A model generated the notes under the pieces. It was not told the origin of the DNA and made no database searches. It saw only the letters and a list, made by a program, of their open reading frames with translations. Positions 8,495 to 18,542 of a DNA stretch of 64,000 nucleotides are shown one piece after another (position 1 is the first letter of the stretch; every line of letters starts with the position of its first letter). Origin of the DNA: Chryseobacterium sp. (GTDB lineage Bacteria; Bacteroidota; Bacteroidia; Flavobacteriales; Weeksellaceae); NCBI RefSeq assembly GCF_008014695.1, contig NZ_VOXE01000004.1, forward strand, positions 248,001 through 312,000. Direction: 5' to 3'. The translations under genes were made by a program, and so were the position numbers.

Positions 8495-9322
8495 CTATTT
8501 CTCCAACAGCAAACTCACCCACTCTTCCCGCTGCATTTTCTTTTTTAACGTCAGGTTCTGCGCGGTGCAGACTTCCAGAATGTCATCGACATCAAAGAAG
8601 CAGAGACCGGATAGCAAGAGTTTGCCGCCTTCATTCAAGACTGAAACATAGGTCGGAATATCAGAAATCAGGATGTTACGGTTGATATTCGCCAGAATGA
8701 TATCGAATTTTTCCTGACCCAAATTTCCTGCAGTTCCCTGAGAAATCTCAAGTGTTACGCCGTTTCTGGCTGCATTTTCTTTCGAATTTTCCACCGACCA
8801 TTCATCAATATCGATGGCGGTGGTTTTCGCGCTTCCTTTCTGTCTGGCAAAAATCGCGAGGACGGAAGTCCCGCAGCCCATATCAAGAACCGTTTTATCT
8901 TCTAAATCCATGTCCAGCATCTGCTCGATCATCAGATGAGTCGTAGGATGATGACCGGTTCCGAAGGACATTTTAGGCTGAATTACGATTTCATGCAGTT
9001 CCGGGTTAGGATCGTGGAATTCGGCGCGGATCAGGACCTTATCGGCCACATAAATCGGTTCAAAGTTCTTTTCCCATTCTTCATTCCAGTTGATATTAGG
9101 CATTTCCTGAAAAGTGTAGTTGATCTTCACCTCATCGTTCTGCAGCAGATGAATCTCCTGAAGTTGCGTTTCATCAAAAATCTCTTTCTGAATATAGGCC
9201 AGAATTCCTTCGTGCTCCTCCGTAAAACTGTCGAAACCGATTTCGATGAGTTCTGCCATGAGTATTTCGTTCCAGGGTTGAAGCGGCTCTATTTTAAAAT
9301 CGAATTCCAGGTAAGTCTGCAT
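8495..9322 (-). CDS. prmA: ribosomal protein L11 methyltransferase
   Basis: A 275-residue class I SAM-dependent methyltransferase that trimethylates ribosomal protein L11. The SAM loop is seen as LDMGCGTSVLAIFARQKG (a Ser where the family often has Gly), with GTGHHPTTHLM upstream and the substrate-side motif LANINRNIL downstream. The start at 9322 (MQTYLEFDFKIEPLQ) is preferred over an upstream ATG at 9373, since it gives the usual N-terminus and leaves room for a promoter-like TAACTTTA at 9346-9353. Its stop abuts the lysozyme remnant. The C-terminus (EEWVSLLLEK) looks normal, so prmA itself seems intact. Confidence 0.93.
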   Translation of the reverse strand: MQTYLEFDFKIEPLQPWNEILMAELIEIGFDSFTEEHEGILAYIQKEIFDETQLQEIHLLQNDEVKINYTFQEMPNINWNEEWEKNFEPIYVADKVLIRAEFHDPNPELHEIVIQPKMSFGTGHHPTTHLMIEQMLDMDLEDKTVLDMGCGTSVLAIFARQKGSAKTTAIDIDEWSVENSKENAARNGVTLEISQGTAGNLGQEKFDIILANINRNILISDIPTYVSVLNEGGKLLLSGLCFFDVDDILEVCTAQNLTLKKKMQREEWVSLLLEK

Positions 9323-9375
9323 AGGTTTTATTGAATTTAAGGCTGTAAAGTTATGAAAATGGCTCCAAAGCACAG

Positions 9376-9406
9376 AAAAAAAACCGACTGAAAGAAAATC
9401 AGCCGG
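9376..9406 (-). terminator. terminator of the SusCD-phosphoesterase operon
   Basis: On the minus strand CCGGCTGA and TCAGTCGG pair over 8 bp (one G-T) around 7 nt, followed by eight T. It lies about 30 nt past the phosphoesterase stop. Confidence 0.8.
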
Positions 9407-9437
9407 CTTCTGAAAAGAAAAGTAAAAAAAAAATGAG

Positions 9438-11024
9438 TTATGGAATCTGCTTTGCCTCTTCTACCTGAAAAGTCTGTTCGGCGTTGGAAATTTTGCCGTA
9501 CATGTCGGTTGCTCTAACTTCCACTTTATGGGCACCCAACTGCAGTTTTCCGGGAAACGGAGCCATCCAGAGATGTTTTGAGTTTTCGGGATTTGACGGC
9601 CTTCTGCCCTGAAGAAGTTCGGCGGCAGTGTCCCATTTAAAAACCGACTGTGCGAAATTAGGGTCAATGGATTCCACATATTCCATTGGTTTCCACTCAC
9701 CGGCATCAACCCGGTATTCTACCTGATCATTTTTGCCGCCCATGAAGAAATTGGCGAGGATTCTTGCGGAGTTTCTTTTGCTCGCAATAACTTTCGGCAC
9801 GTACAGATTGATCTGGAAATCTTCCGGCTTTCCGGCCACTTTATAATTGATGCTGTATTTGTTGTCTTTAAAATCGAGGAAGGAATAGCCCCGGAAAGTT
9901 CCGTCGCGCATTACGGATGCCGGAACACCGGTTGCATCGGCAGTTCCGGAATACCAGTCTCCCGAAGTGGTTCCCGCATTGTATTCGTGCAGGTTTTTAG
10001 CTCCTTCCCAACCCTCACCTTTCGTATAAAAAAGCTGCGACTGTTTGTGGGTGTGAGCCGACATCATCAGCACATTTTCGAATGGTTTTAAGATGCTGAA
10101 GAGCTTTTTCCTGTCTTCGAGGCGGAAATGGTCGTCTTCAGGATTTTCTGCCATCATCTGAATATGGAAGGACAGCACGATCAATTTGTCTTTCGGCACG
10201 AGTTTCAGATCGTTTTCAATAAATTTCAGCTGATCTTCGCGGAAACCTCCCCAATAACCTTTCCCGTCACGCGGATCCGGATAAAGAATATCATCCAGAA
10301 TCAAAAAATGTACATTACCATAGTTGAAAGCGTAATTATTCGGTCCAAAATTGGATTCAAAAGTTTCGTCGGAATAGCGGTCATCTTTGGCCTCATAGTT
10401 CATGTCATGATTTCCCATTACATTGTACCACGGCAGACCGATTTCTTTCACCGCCGCTGCATAAGGCACCTGAAGCGATAGATCATCACCTACCAAATCC
10501 CCAAGACTGATCCCGAAAACGGCTTTTTTCTTGTTTTTCTTGACCTCATCCACAATTCCTCTTTTAAAATAATCGATTTCCTTTAAAGTGTAAGGCTGCG
10601 GATCGCCAAAAACCAAAATCTGAAAATTCTTGTCTTCATTTTTGCGGTACAGGGGAAAATTAACCTCCTTCGGAAGTTCACCGGTCGGCGAAATACCTTT
10701 GTATTTAAAATCTGAGGGCGATCCAGAAGGTTTATAGTTATAATAAAATTCCGGTAAATTGTTGGAATTCATTTTTGTCTGATAATCTGCAGGCTTGATG
10801 ATAAAGATCATATTATCTCCATACACCGGCAGCGAATAGCGTCCGTTTTTATCGGTAAGAACTACTTCCTGGCCGTTGGAAACCGAAATATTCTCCAGAC
10901 CTTTTTCTTTGCGGTCTTTGGTAGAGTTATTATTGGCATCTTCATACACAAAACCCGAAACGGAGGTTTGCGCAAAAACAAACGAAGAGAATACCAAAGA
11001 TAATGCTGTTAAATTAAGCTTCAT
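9438..11024 (-). CDS. exported calcineurin-like metallophosphoesterase
   Basis: A 528-residue protein with a signal peptide ending FVFAQ. Residues 21-75 form a small beta domain (SGFVYEDANNNSTKDRKEKG) like SdrD-B or carboxypeptidase-regulatory folds. The catalytic domain (about 135-380) has DPQ at 141-143, GDLVGDD from 175, GNHDM at 204-208 and SAHTH near 335, covering the metal ligands; DPQ replaces the common DxH, as in some exported relatives. A C-terminal beta domain (390-528) follows. It is the last gene of the SusC-SusD-GDPD operon, starting 1 nt from the GDPD stop, so it likely releases phosphate from the product of that enzyme in the periplasm. The substrate is inferred. Confidence 0.85.
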   Translation of the reverse strand: MKLNLTALSLVFSSFVFAQTSVSGFVYEDANNNSTKDRKEKGLENISVSNGQEVVLTDKNGRYSLPVYGDNMIFIIKPADYQTKMNSNNLPEFYYNYKPSGSPSDFKYKGISPTGELPKEVNFPLYRKNEDKNFQILVFGDPQPYTLKEIDYFKRGIVDEVKKNKKKAVFGISLGDLVGDDLSLQVPYAAAVKEIGLPWYNVMGNHDMNYEAKDDRYSDETFESNFGPNNYAFNYGNVHFLILDDILYPDPRDGKGYWGGFREDQLKFIENDLKLVPKDKLIVLSFHIQMMAENPEDDHFRLEDRKKLFSILKPFENVLMMSAHTHKQSQLFYTKGEGWEGAKNLHEYNAGTTSGDWYSGTADATGVPASVMRDGTFRGYSFLDFKDNKYSINYKVAGKPEDFQINLYVPKVIASKRNSARILANFFMGGKNDQVEYRVDAGEWKPMEYVESIDPNFAQSVFKWDTAAELLQGRRPSNPENSKHLWMAPFPGKLQLGAHKVEVRATDMYGKISNAEQTFQVEEAKQIP

Positions 11025-11025
11025 T

Positions 11026-11775
11026 TTACTGATTTTTTAGTTGTTCGGGAATGTTGGTGGTGACATAGCCAATTCCCATGTTTTTAAGTTGTTGATAAAT
11101 TTCAGGATCATTTACCGTCCACGAATTGGTGATCAGACCCAGGTTTTTTGCCTCCTGAATCCAGGCCGGGTGTTTTTCTAGGAGAATTTTGTAATGATAA
11201 TCGAACCCGTCGAGTCTGGCCTCCTGAAGCTGCTGTGGTGAGAGGTCACCATTCAGATACTGTACAATGAAAGTGGGTTCCAGCAGTTTGATTTCTTTGC
11301 AGATGTTCAGACTGAAGGAAATGAATTCACACTGATTTTCCAGACGGAGTTTCCGTACCATTTCCACCGTTTTTTTCACGATTTCCTCTTCGAGCTGCGG
11401 CGTTTTGGCAGGCTTTATCTCTACGATTAGTTTTAATTTTTCATCTTCTCTTCCCTGTTTCAGGTATTTTTTGAGCGTAGGAAGCTTTTCGCCGTTTGCA
11501 AGCCTGGATTTTTTCAGTTTTGAAAAATCGGTTTGGGCAATTTCCATTTCATCGTGATTTTCATCATGATGAATGACGAGTTTACCATCCTTCGTCATCC
11601 GCACATCGAATTCTGAACCGTAAATCCCCAAATCCTGCGCATTTTTCAGGGACTGAATGGAGTTTTCGGTGGTTGGTGGTGAACTTTGGAAAAAGCCGCG
11701 GTGGGCGATGATTTTGGTCTGTGCTTTCATAAAAAATGAAGTTAGGACGAAGATGAGTATGAGTTTATTTTTCAT
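11026..11775 (-). CDS. exported glycerophosphodiester phosphodiesterase
   Basis: A 249-residue TIM-barrel GDPD with a signal peptide (MKNKLILIFVLTSFFMKAQ). The catalytic HRG is at 25-27, metal ligands lie in EFDVR (55-59), and the second histidine is in LVIHHDENHD near 69. It hydrolyses glycerophosphodiesters to glycerol-3-phosphate and an alcohol. The start at 11775 is chosen because it begins the signal peptide; an ATG 18 nt upstream overlaps the susD stop. Its place between susD and a metallophosphoesterase suggests an uptake and degradation route for deacylated phospholipids or teichoic-acid-like polymers. Confidence 0.9.
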   Translation of the reverse strand: MKNKLILIFVLTSFFMKAQTKIIAHRGFFQSSPPTTENSIQSLKNAQDLGIYGSEFDVRMTKDGKLVIHHDENHDEMEIAQTDFSKLKKSRLANGEKLPTLKKYLKQGREDEKLKLIVEIKPAKTPQLEEEIVKKTVEMVRKLRLENQCEFISFSLNICKEIKLLEPTFIVQYLNGDLSPQQLQEARLDGFDYHYKILLEKHPAWIQEAKNLGLITNSWTVNDPEIYQQLKNMGIGYVTTNIPEQLKNQ

Positions 11776-11777
11776 AT

Positions 11778-13232
11778 TTACTGATTCCACCACATCTTAA
11801 CATTGATATTGTCGCCACCCATCGCGGTTACGGCTGCATTGTAATTTGCGGTGTTCATAATTCGGGGATTGGTAGGATAAGGCATTCTTTGCGGCATTTT
11901 TCCGTTGTTCATGAGCCCCCCGTTATTGGGCATAACCGGGAATCCTGTACGGCGCTGCTCATACCACTGCTGATGATCTACAAAAAACAGGGCTACATAT
12001 TTTTGCAACATAATTCTCTCCAAAGTATTATTGTACGCGAGATTGGTGTTTGCAAAATAATTTGCAGGTACGGTATTCCCCCACTGTTCAACGGCAGCTT
12101 TTACGCCGTTTTCATAAAAAGTCTGGGCATTTCCGGAAATGATTCCCTTAAATGAAAGTTCTGCAAGAATAAACTGAAGTTCCGCATATGGCAAAACTAA
12201 AATTTTCAGTGGAGCTTTTGCCAGATTCTGGTTTAAATTGGACGGCTGATAATTGAGGACTGTTCCTAACGCATAGCCTGAAGGTGCACCAAAGTATCCG
12301 ATATTTGCGTTTGGAGGCGTAAGGTTTTTCGCCTGCGAGAAAAATTTAGATAATCTTGGATCGTTGTTGTTTTTCAGTGTATTCACGAAAAATTCACCTG
12401 CGGCACGGTATGCTGTGAAATCCTGCGGTCTGGCGATAGGAGGAAGATACGGCGCAACGCCCGAAACATCAAGGACCGCTCCGTCGGCATTATTTTGGAA
12501 AATGGGATAGGTTAAAGGATTATTGGCAATCTCCTGAATTCGCTGATGCACATTCACTTCTCCGTTCCGGTTTAAAATTCTTGTCAGCAGTCTTAAAGAC
12601 AGTGAATTTGTAAATTTCTTCCATTTCAGAATTCCGTCAGCTGAAGTTTCAGCATGGTAAAAAAGATCAGGATCAGTCAGTGGTTTTGTGGTATCGAACA
12701 TCAGGTTCGCAGCCTTCAGATCATCCAGTAATTTTATATAGATGTCTTTTTGCTTATCGAATTTTGGTTTTGAAATGTTTTCCTCCAGACTCAGTGCCTC
12801 CGAAAACGGAATATCACCGAAAGCATCGGTTAAATTGGCATAAATCCAGGCATTTAAAACCATGGCAATCGCCTGATAATTTTTATTGTCTTCCTTCACA
12901 GCAAACTGCTTCATTTCTTTCACCTGCTTCAGCCATCTGTAGCTGGTGTTCCAATAACCTGCACCAGTACTTTCAGTGAGGTAGTAACGGCTTACGGTAT
13001 TTCCTTCATTCGGAAATGAAAGAGCCACCTGCATAATATCGAAGGTAAAATCGTCGGCTCTGCTGTATCCGTAGGAACTCATATCATACTGGATAGGTCC
13101 CAGCAAACTCCCTGCAGTTGGATTTTCAATCTTACTCGTATCGGTGTTGATCTCTTCGAATGTTCTTCCGCAAGAGACGAGCACAAAAGCAAAAGATCCG
13201 ATGATCATTAATTTTTTAAAAGTCTGTTTCAT
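11778..13232 (-). CDS. SusD/RagB-family outer-membrane lipoprotein
   Basis: A 484-residue surface-exposed lipoprotein with lipobox FVLVSCGRTF (Cys21). The helical TPR-like core (NAWIYANLTDAFGDIPFSEAL near 130) and C-terminal PQRMPYPTNPRI are typical of the SusD-like_2 branch. It is the lid and binding partner of the SusC barrel encoded 12 nt upstream. The ligand is unknown, but two phosphoesterases downstream point to a phosphate ester rather than a glycan. No glycoside hydrolase is in the operon. Confidence 0.92.
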   Translation of the reverse strand: MKQTFKKLMIIGSFAFVLVSCGRTFEEINTDTSKIENPTAGSLLGPIQYDMSSYGYSRADDFTFDIMQVALSFPNEGNTVSRYYLTESTGAGYWNTSYRWLKQVKEMKQFAVKEDNKNYQAIAMVLNAWIYANLTDAFGDIPFSEALSLEENISKPKFDKQKDIYIKLLDDLKAANLMFDTTKPLTDPDLFYHAETSADGILKWKKFTNSLSLRLLTRILNRNGEVNVHQRIQEIANNPLTYPIFQNNADGAVLDVSGVAPYLPPIARPQDFTAYRAAGEFFVNTLKNNNDPRLSKFFSQAKNLTPPNANIGYFGAPSGYALGTVLNYQPSNLNQNLAKAPLKILVLPYAELQFILAELSFKGIISGNAQTFYENGVKAAVEQWGNTVPANYFANTNLAYNNTLERIMLQKYVALFFVDHQQWYEQRRTGFPVMPNNGGLMNNGKMPQRMPYPTNPRIMNTANYNAAVTAMGGDNINVKMWWNQ

Positions 13233-13244
13233 TTTTAATTTTTT

Positions 13245-16241
13245 TTAAAATTTAACATTTAACTGAAAGCCAACTGTTCTTGAAGAAGGCAGCTGCCCGA
13301 TCTCTACACCCGGCGTAATGGTGCTGTTGTCTAATGTTGCTACTTCCGGATCAAACATAGGATAGTCGGTCCACATCCAAAGGTTTTTACCGAAAAGTGC
13401 GATGGTAAGATCAGTAATTTTCAGGGATGCCGTTAATTCTTTAGGGAAAGAATAGGCAATTCGTGCATCTCTTAATTTAATAAAAGAAGTGTCAAAGGTA
13501 TTGGTCTCCACATTGGCTCTCCGGTAATAATCTCCGTAATAAGCTGATATCGAAACCGGTGTGGTGTTCGGGCTGAAACTGCCGTCAGGATTCTGAACAA
13601 CGCCAGCTCCAATAATAGTGGAGTTTTGGCTTCCGTCTGGATTTTCACGGCCAATCAGGGTGTGCTTCAATTTCCCCTGTTCCGACATTTTATGGTGGGT
13701 TTGTGAATAAGCCATTCCTCCGTACTGTCCGTCAAAAGAGAAACTTACCGAGAAATTCTTATATTGGAAATCATTCTGAATACCGGCGCGCCATTTAGCG
13801 AAAGCATTTCCTACTTTTTCGATATTGGCCGGTCTGGCCGGAAGTCCGTTGCTATCGTAAATTACCTGTCCGTCCGGAGTCCTGAGTAATTTAAACCCAT
13901 ATAAATCTCCAAGAGAACCGCCAACAACCGCATTGAAATATACCACACCACCTACAGTAGCCATTGTGTAAGGTTCACCGTTGAACTCTTCAGGTAAACT
14001 TAATATTTCATTTCTGTTTAGAGACCAGTTTGCGCCTATTTTCCATCTGAAGTTATTTGTTCGGACCGGCGTAGCATCAAGAGTCATCTCGACCCCTTGG
14101 TTTCTTACTTCCCCTGAATTGATCCAGCGATGGGAATAACCGGATTCATACAGCATCGGAATTTTTATAATCTGATTCTCTGTAAGATTCTGGTAAACGG
14201 TAACACCGTAGCTGATCCGGTTTCCAAAAAGTCCAAAATCCATCCCTGCTTCAATATTGCTGTTGGATTCCGGTTTTAAAGCAGGATTTGCGTAAACTGA
14301 AGGTACAGTAACCCCGCCCGGAATGTCATCAACATCATAGTATTTGGTAAGCTGATATGGCGATCCGTCAACTCCTACCTTTGCCCATGAACCCCGCAAT
14401 TTCCAGTAATTGAAATTGGAGGTTTTCAAATTAAATAATTCACTCAGAATTACACTGGTACTTACAGAAGGATAAAAGAAAGATCGGTTCTCTTTAGGCA
14501 GGGTACTGCTCCAATCGTTTCTACCGGTAATATCTACAAAAATCTTATTGTCATAGCCGAGCGTTACCAATCCGTAAGCACTGTTCACCTGCTCGTCATA
14601 AGGTTTAGGTACTTTGGTAATTAACGAAATAGCATTGGTTAAGGTATAATTGCCGGGGATTTTCAGGCCCTCTGCTCTGTAATCATTCATTACGTATTCA
14701 TTATAACGGATACTTCCACCTACAGAAGCGGAAACATCAAATTTTCCGAACCCATTTTTGTAATTGAACAAAACATCATTGTTATATTCCTGATTTTTTA
14801 TGAACTGTTCCCGGTAGAAACCCTGCCGGTAATTTGCTGAACTCCACGGTCTTTTAGTCGTTCTTACTTCATTTAAAACATCAATTCCCGACCGCAGCAT
14901 TGCGCTGAAATTATTGTTGAATTTGTAGTCGAGGGTAATATTCCCGTTGATGGCTCTTTTATCAACTCCATTCAGCATTTCATAGGCAATCAGATAAGGG
15001 TTGTCAATAAAAGAAGAAAAGGGATGAATCTGATCAATTTGAGTCTGATCTTTTTTCCAGATTGGTTCATACCAGGCCAAATCAACATTTGGATTCTGGA
15101 AAATCATAAAATATGAAATCGATTGGTTGTTGTAACCTGTAGCAGGAAGGTTATCGCTGGTCGTACGGTTATAGGCAAATTTGGTTGATATCTTTAATTT
15201 TTCGTTAAGCTGATGAGCAAAAGAGCCTGCGAAATTAAAACGGTCGAACCCAGTATTTGGCATCATCCATTCATTTTTCAGGTAGGTTAATGAGGTCCGG
15301 AAACTTGTTTTGTCGTTAGAGCTTTCCACCGAAATACTGTTGGAGTAAGTTGAACCCCCTTCCCAAAAACCTTTGATATTATCTTTGTAAGGCCGCCATG
15401 GTTGTCTTGTAAGACTTTGACCTTCCACTGTTGGATCATACTGGAAATAAGACTGGCCGTTAAATTTGGGTCCGAAAGCACTGCTCGTTCCACCCGTACT
15501 TACTCCGTCGTCAGAAGCTCCATAGGAATAATAAAACTCGCCAGCCGCATTTTTAGCTAAGGTTCCTTGTCCGTATTCGTACTGATAATCCGGCCATTTC
15601 AAAACACTGTCGAAGCTGGAATAAGAGTTCAACGTCACCTGTAATTTTCCGTTTTTGCTTTTTCCGGATTTTGTGGTGATCATTAAAGCACCGTTTGCGG
15701 CTCGGGAGCCATAGAGTGCGGCCGCCGATGCACCTTTCAGAACTGTTACTGATTCAATATCATCGGGATTAATACTGTTCAGTCCGTTTCCAAGATCAAT
15801 TGGCAAATCCCCTCCCGAGCCGGCGCCGTAGGCCGGTGTTCCGGTACCTGAATTTACACGCGGTCCATCACTCAGTGGAATTCCATCCACTACAATAAGT
15901 GCATAGTTGCCATCCAGAGCCATTGATTTTTCGCCCCGGAGTGTGATCCTTGCAGAACCTAACGGTCCGGCTCCGGCGGTCTGTACCTTTAGACCTGCTA
16001 CTTTCCCCTCCATCGACTGGGCCCAGTTGTTGTTTTGGGTTTCTTCAAACGTTTCAGCACCTACGGTCTCGGCAACATATCCTAAGGATCTGTCCTGCCT
16101 CTTGATTCCAAGAGCGGTTACCACTACCTCATCAATAGTTTTAACACTGTCTTTTTTCTGAATTTCCTGAGCGTTGATCATATTGATGCTGACGATTCCA
16201 AATATGACCAAACTGACGATTTTCTGAGTCTTCTTTCGCAT
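13245..16241 (-). CDS. SusC/RagA-family TonB-linked outer-membrane transporter
   Basis: A 998-residue 22-strand barrel of the SusC family. After the signal peptide (MRKKTQKIVSLVIFGIVSINMINAQ is the region) it goes straight into a TonB box, IDEVVVTALGIKRQDRSLGY, and the plug, without the carboxypeptidase-like N-terminal domain found in many SusC proteins. Plug hallmarks VVDGIPL and VTVLKGASAAALYGSRAANG are present and the C-terminus ends in a beta-strand with terminal Phe. The ATG at 16241 is preferred over a TTG at 16259, because the -7 element TACTTTTG (minus strand, 16264-16257) overlaps that TTG. It imports the substrate bound by SusD, using TonB energy. First gene of a four-gene operon. 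Confidence 0.93.
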   Translation of the reverse strand: MRKKTQKIVSLVIFGIVSINMINAQEIQKKDSVKTIDEVVVTALGIKRQDRSLGYVAETVGAETFEETQNNNWAQSMEGKVAGLKVQTAGAGPLGSARITLRGEKSMALDGNYALIVVDGIPLSDGPRVNSGTGTPAYGAGSGGDLPIDLGNGLNSINPDDIESVTVLKGASAAALYGSRAANGALMITTKSGKSKNGKLQVTLNSYSSFDSVLKWPDYQYEYGQGTLAKNAAGEFYYSYGASDDGVSTGGTSSAFGPKFNGQSYFQYDPTVEGQSLTRQPWRPYKDNIKGFWEGGSTYSNSISVESSNDKTSFRTSLTYLKNEWMMPNTGFDRFNFAGSFAHQLNEKLKISTKFAYNRTTSDNLPATGYNNQSISYFMIFQNPNVDLAWYEPIWKKDQTQIDQIHPFSSFIDNPYLIAYEMLNGVDKRAINGNITLDYKFNNNFSAMLRSGIDVLNEVRTTKRPWSSANYRQGFYREQFIKNQEYNNDVLFNYKNGFGKFDVSASVGGSIRYNEYVMNDYRAEGLKIPGNYTLTNAISLITKVPKPYDEQVNSAYGLVTLGYDNKIFVDITGRNDWSSTLPKENRSFFYPSVSTSVILSELFNLKTSNFNYWKLRGSWAKVGVDGSPYQLTKYYDVDDIPGGVTVPSVYANPALKPESNSNIEAGMDFGLFGNRISYGVTVYQNLTENQIIKIPMLYESGYSHRWINSGEVRNQGVEMTLDATPVRTNNFRWKIGANWSLNRNEILSLPEEFNGEPYTMATVGGVVYFNAVVGGSLGDLYGFKLLRTPDGQVIYDSNGLPARPANIEKVGNAFAKWRAGIQNDFQYKNFSVSFSFDGQYGGMAYSQTHHKMSEQGKLKHTLIGRENPDGSQNSTIIGAGVVQNPDGSFSPNTTPVSISAYYGDYYRRANVETNTFDTSFIKLRDARIAYSFPKELTASLKITDLTIALFGKNLWMWTDYPMFDPEVATLDNSTITPGVEIGQLPSSRTVGFQLNVKF

Positions 16242-16256
16242 TGATTTTTGTTTCTG

Positions 16257-16264
16257 CAAAAGTA
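16257..16264 (-). promoter_or_regulatory. -7 element of the susC operon
   Basis: TACTTTTG on the minus strand matches the Bacteroidetes -7 consensus TAnnTTTG. It sits 15 nt before the ATG at 16241 and rules against the upstream TTG as start. No clear -33 TTTG was found. Confidence 0.6.
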
Positions 16265-16454
16265 GTCTCCGAATATCAGGAAGCTTTTAACTGCGTTTTA
16301 ACATTTATTTAACAAACTTTAAACTCAAAATGAACCGAATCTTAAGAAGGCCTCTAATGAACTGACGGAGCACTCACTAATAAGATTAAGCACATTTAAT
16401 ATCAATTTCCAACATATCATTTTTGAGAAAAATAGAAACATTATCATCATTTAG

Positions 16455-18494
<2,040 letters not shown>

Positions 18495-18542
18495 TCATTC
18501 GTGTTGAAATAATTTTATCTTTAGCGTAGAAAAATACAACGA

